A DNA stretch of 43,399 nt from Candidatus Methanomethylicus oleisabuli (GTDB lineage: Archaea > Thermoproteota > Methanomethylicia > Methanomethylicales > Methanomethylicaceae). Shown one piece after another: positions 36,224-43,399 of the stretch. The DNA is taken from assembly GCA_001717025.1 (NCBI GenBank), contig MAGU01000027.1, forward strand, positions 1 through 43,399, written 5' to 3'. The notes beneath the pieces are model-generated. The model did not search any database. It saw only the letters and a program-made list of their open reading frames with translations, and was not told where the DNA came from. Positions within the stretch are counted from its first letter, which is position 1; every line of letters begins with the position of its first letter. The position numbers and the translations under genes are program-made.

Positions 36224-36622
36224 GTGAGCATAGCGGGTGAGGCGCTGAAGCAACTCAGACGTAGACCGTGCACGATCAGGTACCCAGTAGAGAAGGCGAA
36301 GGTGCCGAATGGGTTCAGGGGCATGCCGGTCTGGGACATGCAGAAGTGCATACTGTGCGTGCTCTGCCAGAATGCCTGCCCGCCGGGGGCGATAAGGCTG
36401 ATAGGCAAGGGCCCAGATGCCGAGATAGAGTACTTATTGGACAGGTGCATCTTCTGCGAGGAGTGCGCCGAGGTCTGCCCCAAGCGGGCGATCGCTATGA
36501 GCCATCGGTTCGAGCTGGCCGGATTCGACAGGTCGAAGATGGCATTCAGGTTCAGGAAGGATAGGCAGGTGCAGGGGCAGCATGATGCGCCAAAGACCTC
36601 CGATTCAACCGGTAAAGGGTGA
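36224..36622 (+). CDS. nuoI: 2x[4Fe-4S] ferredoxin-like subunit I
   Basis: CILCVLCQNACP and CIFCEECAEVCP motifs; GTG start at 36224 assumed (ORF track 36203). Confidence 0.9.
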   Translation: MSIAGEALKQLRRRPCTIRYPVEKAKVPNGFRGMPVWDMQKCILCVLCQNACPPGAIRLIGKGPDAEIEYLLDRCIFCEECAEVCPKRAIAMSHRFELAGFDRSKMAFRFRKDRQVQGQHDAPKTSDSTGKG

Positions 36623-36649
36623 ATTGGGGTTGCTTTAGCGGGCAGGATT

Positions 36650-36874
36650 ACCTCCGACAGGAGTGGGCGGCACTGCCATGAATGGCAGGGCTTCCTGCTA
36701 GTGGACTCCCAATGGTTCTGGAGACCCACTCTGCTGGCGCTGGTAATCGACCTTCACCCCTCTGAGGCTTGCCCGCCCCGTTCCTGCAACGCAAGGTTGT
36801 AGATGAGCCGGCACTTCTCCGACGCCTCCCCACAACACATTTTCCTGCTCAGGTGTTGGATAGAGTTTGACCAT
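36650..36874 (-). pseudogene. decayed IS605/TnpB-family transposase N-terminal fragment
   Basis: Minus-strand pieces in shifted frames: MVKLYPTPEQENVLW then ASEKCRLIYNLALQERGGQASEG* then VKVDYQRQQSGL; matches the usual TnpB start (KxRLYPTxEQExxL...CRxxYNxALxxR...). Boundaries approximate. Confidence 0.6.
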
Positions 36875-37267
36875 GGATCAGCCGCATTGATGCGCCCCCT
36901 TCTCCTTTACCTGATTCTAAGCATATGCATTCAGTACATCGTGCTGACCTGACCATAGTCGCGGTGACTGCAGTCGCCCTGCCGTTAACGGTATTGCATA
37001 GGGTTGGGCGAAGACACGCCGGCAACGCCAGCAGGCATTGCGGATCGCATAGATAGGAAGGATGCGTGCGTTTGGAGGCATTTTAGTCTGTTGAGGCTGC
37101 AGCGGCGATCGCCTACAATCCTGCATGGTACGCGTCCGATCCAAGAGGTTAGAGCGGAGCGCATCAGGGGGCCACTAAAGCCAAGGAGCAAATCCGTTTC
37201 TGGATGCGCGGGGAGCAGCTACTGACGCTGCAGAAGCGGCTCAGGCTCGGACAGCAACAGGATGCGA

Positions 37268-37591
37268 TTAGACCACGCCGCCGAGGAGCCTCTTTACCGG
37301 AGGCTTGAGAAAATCCTTGAGGCTGTTGAGGATCTTTGTGCCTTTTTCTGTCAGACTGTAATGCTTTATGTTCCTGCGACCATGTATGGTCCACTTGCCC
37401 ACGATCAGACCTTCGTTCTCTAGGCTGTATAGCATGGGGTAGATCACGCCTGTGTGGTAACTTAGGCCGGTTATTGTCTGAACTTCTTTCATTACCAGAT
37501 ACCCGGATCGGGGTCTGTCGTTCAATATTGAGAGGATGAGCATGCGCGTCAAACCGTTGGCAGTGGATCGGATGATCTTTTCGGAGCGCAT
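37268..37591 (-). CDS. PadR family transcriptional regulator
   Basis: 107 aa; LILSILNDRPRSGYLVMKEVQTITGLSYHTGVIYPMLYSLENEGLIVGKWTIHGRRNIKHYSLTEKG. Confidence 0.9.
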   Translation of the reverse strand: MRSEKIIRSTANGLTRMLILSILNDRPRSGYLVMKEVQTITGLSYHTGVIYPMLYSLENEGLIVGKWTIHGRRNIKHYSLTEKGTKILNSLKDFLKPPVKRLLGGVV

Positions 37592-37670
37592 TTACTGACC
37601 TCCATGCTTTCACTCCTAAATACTTTGAAAATGAAAATATTTATATCTTTCACATAGGAATCATGATGGG

Positions 37671-39269
37671 GTGAAGGGTTTGGTTCTCGACAAGAAGGTG
37701 ATTCTCACTGCAGACAGGACGGTGATGAGCAACTACGGCAACAGTTTGTTTTATGGGTTCCTATCGACGGCGCCAAAGAAGAGCTTCAAGATACTCTCGG
37801 TCGATCGCATGATGAGGACGATCATTAAGAGAGTCCCTACAGATGACGAGGGTAGGGCAAAGATAGCACCCCAAGGGCTCCGCAGGCTCGAGTCTGCGTT
37901 GGTCGGCTCGGGCGTGCTCGGCGCGGACGAGGTAGCGGTGGCGCCCCCAGAGAATTTAGGCAGGATGGTATCGGGCGCGACGAAGGTGGTAGGGATCACA
38001 GTCATAGACCCGCTAGGAAGGGGGCCGTCCTCGAGCACGTTTGGCGGCGAATACGGAATAATACACGAAGAGACGATCAACTCGCTGCAGTTCAGAAACT
38101 TGATGGAATCAGAGGTCTTGCGAAGAGCCAGGGAGAATGGTGCAAAGGTGATAGTAGGCGGGCCCGGGGCGTGGCAGCTTGGCAGCAGAGAGATGGAGCG
38201 CTTCGGCATAGACGTGTTGGTTGATGGGGAGGCGGAGCTGCTCTTCCCAGAGGTGATCGAATCGGCGTTGGATGGGAGGCTGCAGACGCCAGCCATCATA
38301 AAAACGGACTATAAGATGGTCCCCGAGGCACAGCAGATACCCCCCTTGATGGGAGGGACCATCGGAGGGGTAGTGGAGATATCCAGAGGGTGCGGAAGGG
38401 GCTGCAGGTTCTGCATGCCTACCATGCGAAAGATCAGACACAGATCGATCGAGGAGATAATTGCCGACATAAAGACAAACATCGCATTTGGCCAGAGAGA
38501 CATCTGCCTACATGCGGAAGACGTCCTAAGATATGGCTCGTTCCGCATAGAGGTCGAACCAGACAAGGTCATCCCCCTCTTCAAGGCGGTCAAGGAGGTG
38601 CCAGGCGTCGATATGTTGAGCGTCAGCCACACGGCACTCTCGTCCATAGCGTCCAGCCCGCAGACGGTCAGCAAGATCTCGGAGGTCCTTGAGCTCGACA
38701 GGAAATGTTGGATGGGATTCCAGACCGGGATAGAGACAGGGAGCCCAAAGATCATACAGAACCTAATGAGCTTGAAGCCTGCGCCATTCAAGCCTTCGGA
38801 ATGGCCACAGGTAGTGGAGAACGCCTTTGCGATATGCGCCAATAACAACTGGGTGCCTGCGGCTACTTTAATGGTCAACTTGCCGGGGGAGACCGAGAGC
38901 GACGTGATCCAGACCACAGAAGTCGTGGAAAGCCTATATGGTTACAAGAGCTTGATCGTCCCATTGCTCTACGTCCCGTTCGGGAATGACGAGACGAAGC
39001 CAATGCGCATGATAGAGGATGCGAAGTACTACCACTTCGAGCTTTACAAGGCCATATGGAGGCATGACATGCATTGGCTGAAGGATCTGGCGGCGGATTA
39101 CAGCAGGACTAACGACGCCATCACAAAGATGGCAATCGGTGCCATTGTGAGGTTTGTGAACACTATTGCGGATTGGAGAGTAAAGGCGTATCTCAACGAG
39201 CAGATAGAGAGGCTGAGGCCCAAGGAGGATAGAGCTGAAGATGCCACCCACCCTGCTATTGAGGCTTAG
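37671..39269 (+). CDS. B12-binding-domain-like radical SAM protein of unknown function
   Basis: VIVGGPGAWQLGSREMERFGIDVLVDGEAELLFPEV (B12-binding-like), RGCGRGCRFCMP CxxxCxxC radical SAM motif, GFQTGIETGSPKII; GTG start. Confidence 0.85.
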   Translation: MKGLVLDKKVILTADRTVMSNYGNSLFYGFLSTAPKKSFKILSVDRMMRTIIKRVPTDDEGRAKIAPQGLRRLESALVGSGVLGADEVAVAPPENLGRMVSGATKVVGITVIDPLGRGPSSSTFGGEYGIIHEETINSLQFRNLMESEVLRRARENGAKVIVGGPGAWQLGSREMERFGIDVLVDGEAELLFPEVIESALDGRLQTPAIIKTDYKMVPEAQQIPPLMGGTIGGVVEISRGCGRGCRFCMPTMRKIRHRSIEEIIADIKTNIAFGQRDICLHAEDVLRYGSFRIEVEPDKVIPLFKAVKEVPGVDMLSVSHTALSSIASSPQTVSKISEVLELDRKCWMGFQTGIETGSPKIIQNLMSLKPAPFKPSEWPQVVENAFAICANNNWVPAATLMVNLPGETESDVIQTTEVVESLYGYKSLIVPLLYVPFGNDETKPMRMIEDAKYYHFELYKAIWRHDMHWLKDLAADYSRTNDAITKMAIGAIVRFVNTIADWRVKAYLNEQIERLRPKEDRAEDATHPAIEA

Positions 39270-39360
39270 CCAGGCCCGTAAACAGACGAGCGCTCGGCAA
39301 AAAGAAGGCGTTATATTTAGGAACAGCCGAATGTAGCAGAGGACCATAGTCCAAGCCGAA

Positions 39361-39436
39361 GGGGCCGTAGTCTAGCTTGGTCTAGGATGCATGCCTGGGG
39401 CGCATGTGATCTCGGGTTCAAATCCCGACGGCCCCA
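39361..39436 (+). tRNA. tRNA-Pro (anticodon GGG)
   Basis: Acceptor GGGGCCG/CGGCCCC, anticodon stem CATGC/GCATG with loop CTGGGGC, T arm CGGGTTCAAATCCCG; CCA not encoded; TATA-like GTTATATTTAGG at ~39310. Confidence 0.93.
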
Positions 39437-39517
39437 TCCTAGAGATCTTTATTAGAAATCTTTTTGCCTTATCTTCAAATATGCTTAAAGCCTGTTTTCA
39501 GGCAGGCGCGAAACATG

Positions 39518-40252
39518 CTATGCGTTGCATTTGGTGAGATGCTCGTCTAGTTTGGCGGCTTCCTCGATGAACAAACGCCTCGCGGCTCTTGCGTATTTGT
39601 TCTCCTTTTGGATCATCTCAATCGTCTCGATGTTCCGCTCAATCTGACCTATTGTATGCATGGTCTTCATCACGCTGTGCGTCAGGAACGGCTCGAGGTC
39701 TTCCTTCCTCCCGTAGCCCTCCCGCGCCATCGCGTTCTTTATCGAGAGCAGGGCAAAGTGATGGATCACCTGAACGACCGCCATCACCCGGTCGTGCTCC
39801 TCGGCGCTGGCCTCCTTCACCCGCATCCCCGCGCATGTGAGCAAAGCATTAAGGGGGGACAGCCACGGTCCTGGGCGTACAGGCACGACGACGGTATTCT
39901 TCACCTTCACGCCCGGCGACGAGAAGAGCGGGTGTATGCTGATAAAGAAGATTCGGTCCGGCAGCAACCTGCATATGTCCTCGACGACCCCGCACTTCAC
40001 CGACGAGACGTCTACAAGGAGGGATCCGGGCTTCATGAGGCGGGCTGCCTCCATTGAGGACGGGAGCATCGCGTCTGTCGGCACCGTGAGGACGACCACG
40101 TCCATCCCCGGGAGGGCGGCAGACGTGCCGCCATTTACGCCCATCCTGCGGGCGACGGCGGCAGCCCTGCAGGCATCCCTGCTCATGATGGTAAGGTCGC
40201 AGGAGCCCTTCAGGAGCGCCGCCATGCACCGCCCCATCCGGCCGGTCCCCAC
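39518..40252 (-). CDS. tyrA: prephenate dehydrogenase
   Basis: MGTGRMGRCMAALL Rossmann start (GTG), VDVSSVKCGVVEDI, ISIHPLFSSPGVKVKNTVVVPV, VIHHFALLS. Confidence 0.88.
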   Translation of the reverse strand: MGTGRMGRCMAALLKGSCDLTIMSRDACRAAAVARRMGVNGGTSAALPGMDVVVLTVPTDAMLPSSMEAARLMKPGSLLVDVSSVKCGVVEDICRLLPDRIFFISIHPLFSSPGVKVKNTVVVPVRPGPWLSPLNALLTCAGMRVKEASAEEHDRVMAVVQVIHHFALLSIKNAMAREGYGRKEDLEPFLTHSVMKTMHTIGQIERNIETIEMIQKENKYARAARRLFIEEAAKLDEHLTKCNA

Positions 40253-41331
40253 TACAGCAACTTTGAGTAGCTCCCCAGCACCCGCAGAAATCTTGTCTTC
40301 CCCCTCATGTCCTTCAGCACCTGCGCTACGTTCTCATCGCTAATGCTGCCCTCGAAGTCGATATAGAAGTAGTACTCCCAACTCCGCGACGGCATTGGCC
40401 GAGAGAGGACCATCGTGACGTTTACGTTCCTCTTGGCGAAGATGTCCAGTATCCCGGCGAGTGACCCTGGGACGTGCTCCAGCGCGAATATGGCAGACGT
40501 CTTGACGCCGGTCTCCGGCGGGTCGCATTTGCGGATAGTGGCGAATCGGGTGTAGTTGTTAGGCGTGTCCTCGATGCCAGCCTCATAGATCTTGAGACCG
40601 TTCAGCTCTGCTGCGGCCTTGCTGGCTATTGCTGCGCCCTTTATGTCCCGGAGCACATGCTCAGCGGCCCTCGCGGTCGACTCGGTCACGACGATGTCCT
40701 TGTCGCTGAGGTACTTCGTTATGTATCCGTCGCACTGCGCCAGCGCCTGCGGGTGCGAGTAGATGCGCTCGATCGACGAGAGGGAATCCACCTGCGGGTT
40801 CACGATCAGGTTCTGCGTTATCCTGAGCTGAATCTCACCGGTTATAGCCAGAGGGTAGTCGATGAAGCAGTCGAGGGTCTCATTCACGGCACCCTCTATA
40901 GAGTTCTCAAGAGGAACGACGCCAACGTCGCACCTGCCGATGTCTACCTCTATGAAGATCTTTTTTATCCGCCTGCACGGTGAGAAGCGCGATGCGGCGC
41001 CGAAGACCTGAACGGCGGCCTCGTGCGAGAAGCTGCCCGCGGGCCCCAAGTAAGCGATGGAGGTCGGCAACTGCATGTTCCTGCACATTGATATGATCTC
41101 CCTGTAGACCGCCCTGACCCCCTCCGGCGGGGCTTCATCGGCGGCGGAGGTCACCCTCTCCAGGACCTGGCCCTCCCTGTTCATGTCCAGGACGTCCATG
41201 TTGAGGGCGGACTTTATCTTCCCTAGCTCCTTGCAGGTTGCGGCCCTCTCGTTGAGCAACTTTACGATCTCTTCATCGATCTTGTTTATCTTGTTCCTTG
41301 CTCCATCAAGGTCCAAACCCTTTTCTGCCAT
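40252..41331 (-). CDS. pheA: chorismate mutase / prephenate dehydratase (P-protein)
   Basis: Chorismate mutase domain (ARNKINKIDEEIVKLLNERAATCKELGKIK), YLGPAGSFSHEAAVQVF, NYTRFATI, ACT domain ESR-like region (ALEHVPGSLAGILDIFAKRNVNVTMVLSRP). Confidence 0.95.
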   Translation of the reverse strand: MAEKGLDLDGARNKINKIDEEIVKLLNERAATCKELGKIKSALNMDVLDMNREGQVLERVTSAADEAPPEGVRAVYREIISMCRNMQLPTSIAYLGPAGSFSHEAAVQVFGAASRFSPCRRIKKIFIEVDIGRCDVGVVPLENSIEGAVNETLDCFIDYPLAITGEIQLRITQNLIVNPQVDSLSSIERIYSHPQALAQCDGYITKYLSDKDIVVTESTARAAEHVLRDIKGAAIASKAAAELNGLKIYEAGIEDTPNNYTRFATIRKCDPPETGVKTSAIFALEHVPGSLAGILDIFAKRNVNVTMVLSRPMPSRSWEYYFYIDFEGSISDENVAQVLKDMRGKTRFLRVLGSYSKLL

Positions 41332-41423
41332 TTTGGCTCCCCCTTCTTTATCATCTCTCTTCGCTTATCTTCTATGCTACTCCGTCCATCCTCTTAGCTC
41401 ATTCCATTCGTCCCAGCCATGAT

Positions 41424-42515
41424 CTAGATGCTTTCGATCTTGTGTGCGCTCATAAGCATGTCCGCGACGCCAACCGAGACGACTGCCTCGACGACCGGAA
41501 CTGCCCTCACCGCCACGCATGGATCGTGCCTGCCACCTACACGGATGGTCGTCTCCTCCATCCTTGACAGGTCGACGCTCCGCTGCTCCTTCCCTATCGA
41601 CGGCGTCGGCTTGAATGCGACTCTGAGGACTACGGGCATGCCGTTCGTTATCCCGCCCAGAATCCCCCCAGAGTTGTTTGTCCGCGTGACGACCCGACCG
41701 CCATCGATTGCAAACTCGTCATTAGCCTCGGATCCGCGCATAGCAGACATTGGGAACCCCCCACCGAACTCGACCCCCTTCACCGCGGGGATGCTGAAGA
41801 CGGCGTGCGACAGCACGCTCTCCACCGAGTCGAATATGGGATCGCCTATCCCGACTGGCAGTCCGAAGATCCTGCACTCGACTATCCCACCGATCGAGTC
41901 GCCGTCAGCTCTTACCTCTTCTATCGCCTTGAGCATCATCTCCGATGCACGCCTGTCGGCGCACCAGATGGGGCTCTCTGCAGCCATGGCATCTAGCCCG
42001 TCATCAGGCACATCGCCAGCCTTGACCGCACCTGCCTGGACCAGGTGAGCGACCGCCCTGACGCCGCTCCTCGAGAGGAGCTTCTTCGCGACCGCTCCCC
42101 CCATGACCATGCCAGCGGTTATCCTGCCGGAGAAGAATCCGCCGCCCCTCCAGTCACTGAACCCTCCGTACTTGACGTGGGCAGTATAGTCCGCGTGGCT
42201 TGGGCGGGGCACGCCCCGGTTCTTTGCGTACCACGAGGAGTCGGTGTCCTCGTTGCGTATGATCGCCATTATCGGACCGCCGTTCGTCCGGCCGTCCGTA
42301 ACACCGCTCTCAACGACGACGATGTCCCTCTCTGCCCTCGTGCTTGCAGCGGCCCTACCAGGTCGGCGGCGATCCAGCTCGCGCTGTATGTCGCCTGCGC
42401 CAAGCTCGATGCCAGCAGGGCATCCCTCGACTACCGCCCCGACGCATCGCCCGTGCGACTCGCCGAAGACGGTCATCCTGAACGACCTTCCTATTCCAAA
42501 GCTCATCATATCCAC
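41424..42515 (-). CDS. aroC: chorismate synthase
   Basis: FGESHGRCVGAVVEGCPAG, RRRPGRAAASTRAERD, HADYTAHVKYGGFSDWRGGGFFSGR, GGILGGITNGMPV, GRHDPCVAVRAVPV. Confidence 0.96.
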   Translation of the reverse strand: MDMMSFGIGRSFRMTVFGESHGRCVGAVVEGCPAGIELGAGDIQRELDRRRPGRAAASTRAERDIVVVESGVTDGRTNGGPIMAIIRNEDTDSSWYAKNRGVPRPSHADYTAHVKYGGFSDWRGGGFFSGRITAGMVMGGAVAKKLLSRSGVRAVAHLVQAGAVKAGDVPDDGLDAMAAESPIWCADRRASEMMLKAIEEVRADGDSIGGIVECRIFGLPVGIGDPIFDSVESVLSHAVFSIPAVKGVEFGGGFPMSAMRGSEANDEFAIDGGRVVTRTNNSGGILGGITNGMPVVLRVAFKPTPSIGKEQRSVDLSRMEETTIRVGGRHDPCVAVRAVPVVEAVVSVGVADMLMSAHKIESI

Positions 42516-43399
42516 TCCACAATGGCACCCATCCCAGCCAGATCCTCGAAGAATGATGGGTAGCTCTTAGAGACGCACTCTGCATTCCTTATGACCGTCA
42601 CCCCATCGGAGGCAAGGGCCAAGACGGAGCATGCCATGGCAATTCGGTGGTCGCCGCTCGGATCTATCACAGCCCCCCTTGTCGCACCTGCACCGCGGAT
42701 GGCCATCCAGTCGTCACCAGTCTTAATGTCGGCGCCCATCCTGATGAGCGTTTCTGCAGTCGTTGCGATCCTGTCGCTCTCCTTATACCTCAGACGCCGT
42801 ATCCCTGTTATCCTCGTCTCGCCCTCAGCCTTCGTGGCGACGGCCGCGAGGACGGGCACCAAGTCTGGGGTCTGCACCGCAACTATCTCGATCCCCCTCA
42901 TAGCCGACTTCGCAGCGGTGACGGAGCGACCCGTGCAGGAGACCGAGGCGCCCATCTTGAGGAGAAGATCCACGATGACGCGGTCCCCCTGCAACGAGGG
43001 CAGCCGGATTCCGCTCACCTCCACCTCGCCGCACATTGCTCCTGCCGCAAGCATGAATGCCGCCGAGGAGAAGTCCCCCTCGACAGGGAAGGCGGCAGGG
43101 CGGAGCGCCTGACGCTTCGGCACCATGAACCTCCCCGTGGTCTGGTCGAAATCGACCTTGGCACCGAACCTCTGCAGAACATCGACCGTCATATCGACAT
43201 AGTGCCTAGACTCGAGGGGGGTGCTAAGGCAGATGACAGTGTCGTTCCTCGCGAAGGTGCCGAGCATGAGCAGGGCAGAGATGAACTGCGAGCTGACGTC
43301 ACCGCTTATGCTCGTGCTGCCCCCCTCAGCCCCGCCCCCCAGCACAACGACTGGCGGGAGGCCGTTCCCCCCCTTTGAGAGGCACCTCGCGCCTAGGCG
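42506..43399 (-). CDS. aroA: 3-phosphoshikimate 1-carboxyvinyltransferase (EPSP synthase), partial at window edge
   Basis: GDVSSQFISALLML, VEGDFSSAAFMLAAGA, RLRYKESDRIATTAETL, GDHRIAMACSVLAL; open to the window end. Confidence 0.95.
   Translation of the reverse strand, partial: RLGARCLSKGGNGLPPVVVLGGGAEGGSTSISGDVSSQFISALLMLGTFARNDTVICLSTPLESRHYVDMTVDVLQRFGAKVDFDQTTGRFMVPKRQALRPAAFPVEGDFSSAAFMLAAGAMCGEVEVSGIRLPSLQGDRVIVDLLLKMGASVSCTGRSVTAAKSAMRGIEIVAVQTPDLVPVLAAVATKAEGETRITGIRRLRYKESDRIATTAETLIRMGADIKTGDDWMAIRGAGATRGAVIDPSGDHRIAMACSVLALASDGVTVIRNAECVSKSYPSFFEDLAGMGAIVEWI

Noticed and set aside
26860-36622. Interpreting the cluster as Ech or MBH directly
   Set aside because: Three antiporter-like subunits plus NuoA/K-type subunits exceed the Ech set, and the Mrp gene series of MBH is absent apart from one ambiguous 90-aa protein.
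35806-36729. 307-aa minus ORF antisense to nuoH/nuoI
   Set aside because: Shadow ORF of high-GC coding DNA; only its far N-terminal part overlaps the TnpB relic, and the rest is the reverse of well-supported genes.
1-43399. CRISPR arrays, rRNA genes, prophage or integrase modules
   Set aside because: No regularly spaced direct repeats, rRNA-like sequence, integrase or phage structural proteins were seen on reading; only one tRNA and one transposon relic were found.

Overview
Archaeal chromosomal segment, densely packed with genes. Support for Archaea: class I archaeal CCA-adding enzyme, DUF373, GPN-loop GTPase, UPF0200/UPF0201 proteins, Trm-G10 methylase, RIO-like kinase, TATA-box promoters. 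Four blocks stand out. (1) ~0-15 kb: housekeeping and RNA-processing genes. (2) ~16.2-26.5 kb: an apparently complete de novo UMP pathway on the minus strand, carA-carB-pyrB-pyrI-pyrC-pyrD/K fusion-pyrE-pyrF. (3) ~26.9-36.6 kb: a 12-gene, divergently transcribed complex-I-like cluster. It has a full Nuo/Fpo-type membrane arm (A, H, J split in two, K, L, M, N), but its catalytic subunits are those of a group 4 [NiFe] hydrogenase. The large subunit keeps both Ni-binding motifs (RICGIC...H and DPCFSC) plus a maturation-protease-like C-terminal tail; no NADH/F420 input module is present. This hybrid is the most interesting object in the window. (4) ~39.4-43.4 kb: tRNA-Pro(GGG) and a minus-strand shikimate/Phe/Tyr cluster (aroA-aroC-pheA-tyrA). 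Smaller observations: a decayed TnpB/IS605-family relic beside the hydrogenase cluster, a pyrD/K gene with no canonical start codon, and an unexplained decayed-looking region at 15.8-16.2 kb. No CRISPR array, rRNA or intact mobile element was seen. All family calls are from reading the sequence; no database search was run.
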